Positions 7,901 through 13,588 of a DNA stretch of 13,588 nucleotides are shown one piece after another. The position numbers and the translations under genes were made by a program. The number at the start of each line of letters is the position of its first letter. The stretch's first letter is position 1. Source of the stretch: DYTO01 sp040757795 (lineage in GTDB: Archaea > Hadarchaeota > Hadarchaeia > Hadarchaeales > Hadarchaeaceae); assembly GCA_040757795.1 (NCBI GenBank), contig JBFLWG010000029.1, positions 1 through 13,588 of the forward strand. The letters run 5' to 3'. The notes below the pieces were generated by a model. It made no database searches. It was not told the origin of the DNA and saw only the letters and a list, made by a program, of their open reading frames with translations.

Positions 7901-8500
7901 TTAAATCCGATTTTCCATTATCTGAGCGTAACTCTCAATCTCTGCCTGTAGAATTTCGTTCCCTGTAACGCCCACAACAACGCCAGTTCTTACAGTGAAG
8001 TTTTCAGTGCCGCCTAGATTGATAACGGAAACCGTGGCGATGAAGTTCTGTTTTCTAAAGGTGTATACCCACCAACCGTACTGATTGCTCTTTCCAAAAA
8101 CAGACTCGTCGCCGATTTGTGAACCGGACACAATGGTGAAACCAGAACCTGAAAGCTGTGAACGCATGCTACTAAAAGCGCCGCCCGCATGCCCTGCTGA
8201 ATCGTACCTAATCGCGGTTGATTCCAATTGAACCGTACCCACAAAATACGAATGAAATTCAAATGTTCTACTATAACCTGCCTCGCCCTGTGGTTCCACA
8301 TTGTCGGTCATGTTCACGTATATTTTGTTGTCCGCCGTTGGTTGAAAGTTGCTTGACAGTTCGCTCAGTTTCAACAAAACATTGGACGGGTTCTTCGTGC
8401 TATTTCCTCCCAGAGAGCTGCTAAAAAATAACAGGACGACCGCTAGAAGAGCCACGATAACTGTGGTTCCAACGCCCAACAGAATCTTTTTTTCTGTCAT
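7901..8500 (-). CDS. Membrane-anchored extracytoplasmic protein of unknown function
   Basis: I do not recognise a family. The 199-residue protein has a charged MTEKK start, one hydrophobic segment at about residues 7-28 (LLGVGTTVIVALLAVVLLFF) and then a soluble outer domain. That domain contains an amphipathic, Ser/Gly-rich stretch (AGGAFSSMRSQLSGSGFTIV) and a strand-rich part (GWWVYTFRKQNFIATVSVIN). No lipobox cysteine follows the anchor. The ATG is immediately after the TAA of trmI on the same strand, so it is probably co-transcribed as the second gene. Base composition is clearly richer in A+T, with codons such as AAA, TTG, TTT and GTT that neighbours avoid. This suggests later acquisition or weak codon selection. 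The fold resembles small sensor-like domains only in a general way. Confidence 0.75.
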   Translation of the reverse strand: MTEKKILLGVGTTVIVALLAVVLLFFSSSLGGNSTKNPSNVLLKLSELSSNFQPTADNKIYVNMTDNVEPQGEAGYSRTFEFHSYFVGTVQLESTAIRYDSAGHAGGAFSSMRSQLSGSGFTIVSGSQIGDESVFGKSNQYGWWVYTFRKQNFIATVSVINLGGTENFTVRTGVVVGVTGNEILQAEIESYAQIMENRI

Positions 8501-9256
8501 TTACACCCGCCGCGCGAAAGTCAGGTAGCCTGTATGGGATATCATCCTGTTGCTGGGCCTCGTGCACTCTGGGGCCACCTTCATCTCCCTCACCAGGCAT
8601 TCTATTGTCTTCAAATCTCTGAAGCGGAAGTTCCGGATCTCCCGGTGAAGCTTCTGCAGCTGCTCTACGCAGGGGACAAAAGACGCGAGATGGCCTCCAA
8701 CCCTCAGAGCTGCCTCGGCGTGGGGGAGCGCATCCTCCGGTTGCGGGATGTCCAGTGTCACCAGGTCGACCCCCCGCTCGTCTATCCCCTGACAGACATC
8801 CTTCAGCTTTATATTTATGATTTCGCCGAGGCCTGCAAGCTTGATGTTCTCCTCAGCTACCTTGGCAAAGTCCTCCCTGACCTCGTAGCTCACGACCCTG
8901 CCGTCCGGCCTAACAAGATTCCCGAGGAAAATCGCCAGGGCGCCCGAGCCAGCCCCCGCGTCCACGACAAGGCTCCCCGGGCCCACTCCCGTGTGCGCGA
9001 CTATCTGCGCCGCATCCTTGGGCAGCATTATCTGAGGGACCCGCCTGATTTTCTGGAGAACATCTGCCACAGACGGCCTGAGCGCGAGGAACTCCTTCCC
9101 GATGTGGGACCTCAAGACCGCGCCTGGCTCCTTCCCTATGACCTCCGAAATGTCGACCACCCCGAGGGCGGTGTGTAGCTTCTTGCCCTCCACCCTGACC
9201 AGGTACTTCCTCCCGCGCTCGTCCAGCAGCAGAACCCTGTCTCCATCCTTGAACAT
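8501..9256 (-). CDS. trmI: tRNA (adenine-N1)-methyltransferase, TrmI family (m1A57/m1A58)
   Basis: This class I SAM-dependent enzyme methylates N1 of adenine in the T-loop of tRNA (position 58, and also 57 in some archaea). The 251-residue length is normal for archaeal TrmI. An N-terminal small beta domain (DGDRVLLLDERGRKYLVRVE) comes first, then the RVPQIMLPKDAAQIV motif. SAM motif I is VVDAGAGSG (97-105), Glu125 in SYEVRED lies where the ribose is bound, and the active-site motif is LDIPQPEDAL with Asp169. The C-terminus HTGYLTFARRV is typical. The ATG at 9256 has no Shine-Dalgarno, and a TATA box lies about 22 bases upstream, so the mRNA is probably leaderless. It is divergent from secF and leads the two-gene minus-strand unit. 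Confidence 0.93.
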   Translation of the reverse strand: MFKDGDRVLLLDERGRKYLVRVEGKKLHTALGVVDISEVIGKEPGAVLRSHIGKEFLALRPSVADVLQKIRRVPQIMLPKDAAQIVAHTGVGPGSLVVDAGAGSGALAIFLGNLVRPDGRVVSYEVREDFAKVAEENIKLAGLGEIINIKLKDVCQGIDERGVDLVTLDIPQPEDALPHAEAALRVGGHLASFVPCVEQLQKLHREIRNFRFRDLKTIECLVREMKVAPECTRPSNRMISHTGYLTFARRV

Positions 9257-9274
9257 GCCGGCACCGCTGAGCCG

Positions 9275-9281
9275 TTATATA
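9275..9281. promoter_or_regulatory. Shared, near-symmetrical TATA box between trmI and secF
   Basis: TTATATA is the only TATA-like element in the 54-bp spacer and contains the perfect palindrome TATATA. On the minus strand it sits about 22 bases from the trmI ATG, predicting a leaderless transcript. On the plus strand initiation about 25 bases away (near 9303) would give secF a leader of under 10 bases that includes part of its GGGGGATGA ribosome-binding site. Confidence 0.55.
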
Positions 9282-9310
9282 CTCGCGGTCTAAAAAGGAA
9301 GGGGGATGAA

Positions 9311-9964
9311 GTGACGCCTCTGAAGCATGAGAAGAAAACCGACAGGAGGATATTTGCGCCAATCCTAGTCCTGGTACTCCTGTCCATCCCGCTGGCCCTG
9401 GCGCTCGCAAGCGGCGGCCTCCCGATAGGGGCCGAGTTCAGCGGCGAAACACTCGTGAAAGCCTCCCAAGTCCAGCAGGTCCTGGTCGCGGCCATCGCAG
9501 CTGTGGTCACGGCAGGCATTCTCTCCCTTGTTGCTTTCAGGAGCCAGGTCGCCGGGTGGGCCGTCCCGCTCGTCATCGGGGCAGACACCTTGGAAGTCCT
9601 TGGGCTCATGGCGCTGCTCAACATTCAGGTCACTCTGGCCTCCCTCGCCGCCATCCTTGCCGTCCTGATCTACGCCTTGGACTCGAACGCTCTAGTCGCC
9701 CACCGGCTGCTGGCCGGGACGGGCGGCACTGCAAAGGACCAAATCCGGAAGACCCTGAAGAGCGGGCTCATGATGGGTGGCACGACAGCGCTGATGCTGC
9801 TGCTGGTCTTCGCTCTGAGCATGAGCGTGCAGGTCCTTCCCGCCCTGCTTGTCCTGCTGGCGGGAGTCGGGCTGAACGTCCTGAACACATGGTTCCTTGG
9901 CGCGGAGATACTCGCGATGTACGGCAAAAGAAAGATGGAGGTTGAACACCATGCCGCTCTATAA
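9311..9964 (+). CDS. secF: Protein-export membrane protein SecF, lacking most of the extracytoplasmic P1 domain
   Basis: SecF pairs with SecD at the Sec translocon and promotes late steps of protein export. The 217-residue product has six predicted membrane helices (about 14-33, 57-76, 83-102, 105-124, 155-172, 174-199). Family features are IGAEFSGETLV after TM1 (canonical form GxDFxGG), the LDSNALVAHRLL region in TM4 (archaeal relatives typically SVDTDILL) and the TLKSGLMMGGTTALMLLLVF block. The loop between TM1 and TM2 is only ~23 residues, whereas SecF normally has a ~100-residue P1 domain here. The reading frame is intact, so this is an in-frame loss, not a frameshift. Start is GTG at 9311 with GGGGGATGA close upstream; no better ATG gives the N-terminal helix. 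Its last 14 bases overlap secD. Confidence 0.88.
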   Translation: MTPLKHEKKTDRRIFAPILVLVLLSIPLALALASGGLPIGAEFSGETLVKASQVQQVLVAAIAAVVTAGILSLVAFRSQVAGWAVPLVIGADTLEVLGLMALLNIQVTLASLAAILAVLIYALDSNALVAHRLLAGTGGTAKDQIRKTLKSGLMMGGTTALMLLLVFALSMSVQVLPALLVLLAGVGLNVLNTWFLGAEILAMYGKRKMEVEHHAAL

Positions 9965-11684
9965 GCAGGGGAGGTTCATCGCCCTCGCGCTCGTGGTCCT
10001 CATCTCGCTCATGGCCGTCTGGAATCCTGCTGCCGGGCTGGCGCCGCAGGCCCGGGGCGTAGACTTTGGGGTCGAGTTCTCCGGCGGCACAAGGCTCAGC
10101 ATCGGCGCCCAGACAACCCAGGCCACCATCCAGACTTCCGAGAACAATGTCGATGCGGTTTGGAGCTCGATACATCAGGCCCTGAGCACGTACTTTGAGG
10201 CGTTCCTCGTCTCGATGGACCAAGGGTCAAAGCAGATGGTGGTGGATGTCGGGGCCGCCGTCACCAAGGAGCAGATACAGTCCCTGATAGGGGGGCTCGG
10301 CCAGGTGCTGGATGCGAGCAGCAAGGCTTCCCAGCCAACCTTGAACAACATGGCTTCCGCACTGACAAGGCGCCTGGACCAGTACGGGCTTCTTGGAGTG
10401 AGGATAAAGCCGATGGGAGAAAACGGCGTGACGGTCGATTCAAGCTTTTCAATCCCCCAAAACATCGCCACAACCCAGAGCAGGTTTGAGATGATAATCG
10501 ACGGCGTGACAGTGGCCAGTAACTCTAACATAAGCAGGATTGATGCGCCGTCCGTCGCGGACTCCTTCGCCCGCCTCCCGCTCATCTTTACCGCTGGATC
10601 CCCTGAAAACTTCAACATTTATGTCAAGGGAAGGGAGAACCGACCGCTCACAGCATACCTCGACCGCCCCGTCGATGCCGTGCTCGTGGTCGACGCCGCC
10701 TTCATCTCAGGGCTCACGCTGTTCACATACGACGAAAACGGCATGTTCTTCATGGAGACGAGCCTGCGCCACAGGGTTGAAGTGACGGCGCTGAAGAGCC
10801 CCAAGGACTCGATGTCGGCGGCTGCATTGCAATTCCTGCCGGCAAACATCGGTGCGAAGTTCCGCGTGATCCTGCACGGAAGCTACAGCGATTACTCAGA
10901 CAACTTCAGGAACGACATCCCTGTGGGGTACAAGGTCGAGTACCTCGCGCCCCTTTCAGGCGAGACCAGCGATCAATGGCTCATGAGAGCGGCTGGCCTG
11001 AAGTCAATTTTCCCAATAACCAACGACATCTCCACAGACGGCGTGGGCAGCGGCATTGTTATTCTAGTATCCTCCACGAAGGAGTCCAGCGCGATGGACG
11101 AGGCCAGGCTCTTGAGGGCGACAGTCGTGAGCGAGCTGCCGTCTAGGGCGGTCCTGGCGTCAAGTTCAGCTGTCGCGGCCAGCTTCTCCCCGGACTTTTT
11201 GACCAGGGTCGCGGCCGCCTACCTCGCAGCGGTCGGAGTGGTCCTCCTGATCATACACCGCAAGTACAAGAACAGCAGGGTGGACCTCGGGTTTTTGCTT
11301 ACCATCCTTTGCGAGACTCTGATCGGGCTGGGGCTCGTGTCTATAGCCAACATCAGCTTCGGGTTCCCCGAGCTGCTCGCGATTCTTCTGGTCTCGGCGA
11401 CTGGGATCAACCGGCTGCTGATGGTCACTGAAGAGATGCTGGCCGAGATCCCGAAGGGCGCGAAAGTGAGCGTGGGGTGGAGGGCGCCCAAGGCCCTCGC
11501 GATGGCCCGCGTGGCCTCGATTCTTGCGATAGGGGTGGGGGCGGTGGCCGGCGCCCTCGGCATTGAAGCCCTGCGAGGATTTGTAATAGTTGCGGTCGGC
11601 ACGACGATCATTTCCACTCTTCTCACCAGGCCAATCTTCACCCGCGTCCTCGACATCGCTGTGTCGGGCCGCTCAGAGAAGTGA
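9951..11684 (+). CDS. secD: Protein-export membrane protein SecD
   Basis: SecD forms the SecDF accessory complex, thought to pull exported chains using the ion gradient. The chosen ATG at 9951 has GGAGGT eight bases upstream and gives 577 residues, beginning MPLYKQGRF with TM1 at ~8-24. An in-frame upstream ATG at 9897 lies deep inside secF and is rejected. After TM1 comes VDFGVEFSGGTRLSI (FSGG at 43-46), then a ~390-residue extracytoplasmic domain, then five helices from ~420 (TM4 includes LLVSATGINRLLMVTEE). The end, IEALRGFVIVAVGTTIISTLLTRPIF, matches the archaeal SecD C-terminal block. The TM4 motif usually reads GTGVDDQIVITDE; here Asn487 and Arg488 replace both Asp. The gene overlaps secF by 14 bp, consistent with coupled synthesis. 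Confidence 0.9.
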   Translation: MPLYKQGRFIALALVVLISLMAVWNPAAGLAPQARGVDFGVEFSGGTRLSIGAQTTQATIQTSENNVDAVWSSIHQALSTYFEAFLVSMDQGSKQMVVDVGAAVTKEQIQSLIGGLGQVLDASSKASQPTLNNMASALTRRLDQYGLLGVRIKPMGENGVTVDSSFSIPQNIATTQSRFEMIIDGVTVASNSNISRIDAPSVADSFARLPLIFTAGSPENFNIYVKGRENRPLTAYLDRPVDAVLVVDAAFISGLTLFTYDENGMFFMETSLRHRVEVTALKSPKDSMSAAALQFLPANIGAKFRVILHGSYSDYSDNFRNDIPVGYKVEYLAPLSGETSDQWLMRAAGLKSIFPITNDISTDGVGSGIVILVSSTKESSAMDEARLLRATVVSELPSRAVLASSSAVAASFSPDFLTRVAAAYLAAVGVVLLIIHRKYKNSRVDLGFLLTILCETLIGLGLVSIANISFGFPELLAILLVSATGINRLLMVTEEMLAEIPKGAKVSVGWRAPKALAMARVASILAIGVGAVAGALGIEALRGFVIVAVGTTIISTLLTRPIFTRVLDIAVSGRSEK

Positions 11685-11963
11685 AATTTTAAGCAGAACC
11701 GTGGCGGCGATGATTGCGAGGAGGCCGTTCGCGATGAGGATAGCAAGGTAAAGCCTGCGGTAGCCGAGCGCCGCGATGGCTTTCTTCGAGATCATGTAGA
11801 TTGACAGAATGCAGACGAAGAAGAACCAGGTGACAAATGCCGCGACCACCGGGGTGCTCACATTTATCAACAGCATTATAAAGCCGAGCATCCCGGCCGC
11901 CATGAAGGCCAGCACCAGCGGGTAGAACAGCGAGATGAGGACGGGCCAGTTCTGCTTTTTCAT
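11673..11963 (-). CDS. Small membrane protein of unknown function (three predicted helices)
   Basis: The family is not recognised. The 96-residue protein begins MKKQNWPVLISLFYPL and is almost entirely hydrophobic, with predicted helices at about 8-32, 38-58 and 71-93. A short polar turn (SKKAIAALGYRRLY) lies between the second and third helix. The ATG at 11963 is the only sensible start. The 3' end overlaps the 3' end of secD by 12 bases in a convergent arrangement. No clear Shine-Dalgarno lies immediately upstream, so a leaderless transcript is possible. Codon use is like the surrounding genes, which supports it being a real gene. Confidence 0.65.
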   Translation of the reverse strand: MKKQNWPVLISLFYPLVLAFMAAGMLGFIMLLINVSTPVVAAFVTWFFFVCILSIYMISKKAIAALGYRRLYLAILIANGLLAIIAATVLLKISLL

Positions 11964-12018
11964 GGCATCAAAAGATTTGTACTTCGCTAGGATAACTACT
12001 TTTTGCCTGAAAAGTCAG

Positions 12019-12028
12019 CTTCTTAACC
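12019..12028 (+). promoter_or_regulatory. Possible TATA box for tRNA-Pro
   Basis: GCTTCTTAAC is the most TATA-like element upstream and is centred about 25 bases before the tRNA 5' end, the distance at which archaeal transcription begins. GAAAAG lies just upstream as a possible BRE. The match to consensus is modest. Confidence 0.4.
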
Positions 12029-12048
12029 AAATGGACTTGAAGTTATGT

Positions 12049-12143
12049 GGGGTCGTGGGGTAGCATGGCCTATCCTGCCGGCTTTGGGTCGCGAAAGCGC
12101 AAAAAAGCCGGTGACCCGAGTTCAAATCTCGGCGACCCCACCA
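12049..12143 (+). tRNA. tRNA-Pro (anticodon TGG), intron-containing, CCA encoded
   Basis: The acceptor stem GGGGTCG/CGACCCC (12049-12055 and 12133-12139) is fully paired. The D-arm is GGGTAGCATGGCCTATCCT. The anticodon stem is CCGGC (12078-12082) with GCCGG (12107-12111), and the loop is TT-TGG-G plus A after splicing, giving anticodon TGG at 12085-12087. The T-arm is CCGAG-TTCAAAT-CTCGG (12116-12132), the discriminator is A12140 and CCA is encoded at 12141-12143. A 17-base intron splits positions 37 and 38. The sequence closely follows the archaeal tRNA-Pro pattern. Mature length is 78 bases with CCA. Confidence 0.95.
12089..12105 (+). other. tRNA-Pro intron at position 37/38 with canonical bulge-helix-bulge
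   Basis: The intron TCGCGAAAGCGCAAAAA is 17 bases long. In the precursor, TTTG (12083-12086) pairs with CAAA (12100-12103) to make the four-base-pair central helix. GGT (12087-12089) and AAA (12104-12106) form the two three-base bulges, each cut after its second base. The inner helix is CGC/GCG closed by a GAAA tetraloop, and the outer helix is the anticodon stem. This is the standard substrate of archaeal tRNA splicing endonuclease and fixes the splice sites. Confidence 0.92.
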
Positions 12144-12170
12144 ATCACATTTCAATTTGCGGCGGTTTTC

Positions 12171-12524
12171 TCAATGGCCCTTCCACGCCCGCGCCCCGGC
12201 TGCGACAGCCAAAATCCCGACCAGAACAAAAAACAGCGACACGCCGGCGATGGCTGAAATCCTGATGTAGAGCAGCCAAGCAAGCCCGCCGCCCAGTATC
12301 ATCGCCCCCCAGACTCCGGTGGCAAAGGGCTCCATCTCGTACTTTACGGGCTTCGAGCTCTTTATCGCGGCCAAGACCAGGAACCAGGCGCCGTTGATGG
12401 CCGCGACCACTGGAAGAGTTTCCCACAATGTTATGTAACCCGCAGCGTAGACCACCCCCGCCACCCCGCACGCCACGAGGAAAATCCCCAATGAAATTGC
12501 CCCTATCGGCCTTTTTTCTGTCAT
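12171..12524 (-). CDS. Integral membrane protein of unknown function (four predicted helices)
   Basis: The family is not recognised. From the ATG at 12524 the product is 117 residues (MTEKRPIGAISLG...ARAWKGH) with four hydrophobic segments at roughly 7-29, 34-54, 69-86 and 89-112. A charged linker (KSSKPVKYEMEPFA) lies between the second and third segments. A TTG nine bases upstream (12533) is in frame and would add three residues; it is less likely on codon grounds but fits a leaderless start. The gene is divergent from the arrestin-like gene, with 55 bp between the two ATGs. Its stop is 28 bp from the tRNA CCA end, in convergent orientation. Confidence 0.65.
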   Translation of the reverse strand: MTEKRPIGAISLGIFLVACGVAGVVYAAGYITLWETLPVVAAINGAWFLVLAAIKSSKPVKYEMEPFATGVWGAMILGGGLAWLLYIRISAIAGVSLFFVLVGILAVAAGARAWKGH

Positions 12525-12547
12525 CCAATCCAAGGACTACAACAACG

Positions 12548-12561
12548 CGAAAGTTTTTAAA
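12548..12561. promoter_or_regulatory. BRE/TATA promoter in the divergent spacer before the arrestin-like gene
   Basis: CGAAAG followed by TTTTTAAA lies about 23 bases before the ATG at 12580, so the plus-strand transcript should be leaderless. The core TTTAAA is palindromic. Read on the minus strand it lies ~33 bases from the ATG at 12524, so it may also serve the divergent membrane-protein gene. Confidence 0.6.
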
Positions 12562-12579
12562 TCCAGCCACTTGTGGAGG

Positions 12580-13161
12580 ATGGGTGAGAGGTTGGGATTA
12601 TTCGACAGGCTGAACCCGATTAACGCGAAAGTGTCCGTCCAGCTTGACAAATCAACATTTGCCGAGGGCGAGCAGATCACCGGCAACGTGTTCCTGGATT
12701 CTGATGAAAATGTCCGCGCAGACGAGATCAGGCTGGAGGTCCGGGTGACGGAGACATACCAGGCCCCGGCGTGGCGATATTCAGGTGGGCGCGCCTACCA
12801 GACGATGGAAACCCATGTCAAGAATCTGCATTCGGAAGATGTCAGGGTTTCAGGCCCGTTCGATGTGGCAAAGGGCATGAAGGAGTCGTTCCCTTTCAGC
12901 TTCAACGCCCCGCCGGTGAGGCCGACGATGCCGAACGGGATAATCAACAGAAGAATAAAAGGCGTGGTCGCGGTCAAGGGGCGGCCTGACAAGACTCAGG
13001 ATGCCAGCTTCAACGTTGCCTTGGCTCCATACGGCGCGGCAGCCCCATCCGGCCAGGTGGTGGTCAAGGAGGTGATAAAAGTGCCCTGCAAATACTGCGG
13101 TGCCCTTATATCCGTGGAGTCCCAAAGGTGTTCCAACTGCGGAGCCAAACTGGTGAGATGA
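12580..13161 (+). CDS. Arrestin-like (Spo0M-type) protein with C-terminal zinc ribbon
   Basis: The 193-residue product starts MGERLGLFDRLNPINAKVSV. Residues ~10-155 resemble the arrestin-like N fold of Spo0M/Vps26-type proteins: VQLDKSTFAEGEQITGNVFL, RADEIRLEVRVTET, and SFNAPPVRPTMPNGIINRRI before a strand reading KGVVAVKG. A flexible stretch (PYGAAAPSGQ) leads to a zinc ribbon with Cys170, Cys173, Cys184 and Cys187 (CKYC...CSNC). Such proteins are usually cytoplasmic adaptors; the partner here is unknown. ATG 12580 is preferred because TATA spacing predicts transcription starting on it. An in-frame TTG at 12571 is upstream of that point. The GGAGG touching the ATG is too close to serve it. 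One base separates it from the next gene, so the two form an operon. Confidence 0.78.
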   Translation: MGERLGLFDRLNPINAKVSVQLDKSTFAEGEQITGNVFLDSDENVRADEIRLEVRVTETYQAPAWRYSGGRAYQTMETHVKNLHSEDVRVSGPFDVAKGMKESFPFSFNAPPVRPTMPNGIINRRIKGVVAVKGRPDKTQDASFNVALAPYGAAAPSGQVVVKEVIKVPCKYCGALISVESQRCSNCGAKLVR

Positions 13162-13162
13162 A

Positions 13163-13588
13163 ATGACGGGAAAAACTCTTAAAAAAGTCGAGGGCGAAAA
13201 GGCCACCCTGGAGAAAATATCGCTTGCCATCCCGGGTTTCAGGGGCTACAAGCTTAAGGAGATGAGGCGGGAGGCTGACAAGATCATAAGAGACAACATA
13301 CACCGGAGGCTGGCGGACTCCAAGTCCAGCCTCAGGGAGATCTTCCAGCGCCTGGCAATCAACAAGATTACCGGCCCCATGGGCGAGCTCGACAGGGTCA
13401 TCGCGAAGTTCGACAGGGTCGCGGAGTTGATAAACCACGCCCCTTACGGGTACGCTGGATTTTTCAACGCGGTGAAGATCGAGGAGGACGACCTGGAGAG
13501 GATGATTGACTTTGACATGAAGATGGTCGACAGCGCCAAGGAGATAGAGGCGAAAGTGAAGCAGTTCAAGAAGGAGGCGCTGGGCGAA
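13163..13588 (+). CDS. Helical protein with IPGFxGYKxKExRREAD motif, 3' partial
   Basis: An ATG one base after the previous stop, with GGTGAG upstream, opens a frame that stays open for 142 codons to the window edge. The product begins MTGKTLKKVEGEKATLEKIS. At residues 23-39 it carries IPGFRGYKLKEMRREAD, followed by long charged helices (IIRDNIHRRLADSKSSLREI) and a second conserved block, YGYAGFFNAVKIEEDDLERM, near residues 95-114. From memory, this motif pair occurs in uncharacterised bacterial and archaeal proteins annotated only as hypothetical or coiled-coil. No signal peptide or membrane segment appears in the visible part. Tight linkage to the arrestin-like/zinc-ribbon gene suggests the two proteins work together. 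Confidence 0.75.
   Translation, partial: MTGKTLKKVEGEKATLEKISLAIPGFRGYKLKEMRREADKIIRDNIHRRLADSKSSLREIFQRLAINKITGPMGELDRVIAKFDRVAELINHAPYGYAGFFNAVKIEEDDLERMIDFDMKMVDSAKEIEAKVKQFKKEALGE

Noticed and set aside
9897..9950. Longer SecD start at 9897
   Set aside because: It would put a charged 18-residue extension before TM1 deep inside secF. ATG 9951 has a strong GGAGGT and gives the usual N-terminus.
12045..12265. Short plus-strand reading frames over 12045-12265
   Set aside because: They read through the tRNA-Pro gene and have no protein-like pattern.
12145..12570. Minus-strand 141-codon frame
   Set aside because: It is an Arg/Gly-rich shadow of the hydrophobic membrane-protein frame at 12171-12524, which has clear helices and a sensible start.
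12571..12573. TTG at 12571 as start of the arrestin-like gene
   Set aside because: TATA spacing predicts transcription beginning near 12580, where an ATG is present.

Overview
The window is archaeal. Evidence: a mevalonate-pathway gene trio (HMG-CoA synthase, thiolase, DUF35 protein) behind a BRE/TATA-type promoter, a tRNA-Pro gene split by a short intron that folds into a bulge-helix-bulge splicing motif, an archaeal TrmI-type tRNA methyltransferase, archaeal SecF/SecD, and Shine-Dalgarno sequences mixed with apparently leaderless starts. Coding sequence is GC-rich with heavy use of AGG (Arg) and ATA (Ile). A euryarchaeal or Thermoplasmata-like lineage is plausible, but the sequence alone does not fix the phylum.

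Layout. (1) Positions 1-4460: the 3' part of a very large secreted or surface mosaic protein (DUF2341, LamG-like, Fn3-like and OmpL47-like modules, then a Gly/Asn/Gln tail); its 5' end lies outside the window. (2) 4489-7898, plus strand: an HTH regulator, then its own promoter region and a tight operon of HMG-CoA synthase, acetoacetyl-CoA thiolase and the DUF35 OB-fold/zinc-ribbon scaffold. Together the last three take acetyl-CoA to HMG-CoA for isoprenoid lipid synthesis. (3) 7901-9256, minus strand: trmI followed with no gap by an AT-richer gene for a membrane-anchored protein of unknown function. (4) 9311-11684, plus strand: overlapping secF and secD, divergent from trmI across a 54-bp spacer with one near-symmetrical TATA box. 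(5) 11673-12143: a small minus-strand membrane protein and the intron-containing tRNA-Pro(UGG). (6) 12171-12524, minus strand: a four-helix membrane protein, divergent from an arrestin-like/zinc-ribbon protein (12580-13161), which is followed one base later by a helical protein that runs off the window end (13163-13588).

Most notable: the SecF has almost no extracytoplasmic P1 domain and the partner SecD has Asn where the family normally has the TM4 Asp of the proton-relay region. This looks like a divergent, possibly uncoupled SecDF. Other points of interest are a near-minimal 17-nt tRNA intron with an exact bulge-helix-bulge, Fn3-like domains that appear split by inserted lectin-like modules, a candidate mevalonate regulator with an inverted repeat over the HMG-CoA synthase start site, and an arrestin/zinc-ribbon plus 'IPGFxGYK' cassette of unknown role. 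No mobile element, CRISPR array or rRNA was seen, and no gene-free stretch exceeds 100 bases.
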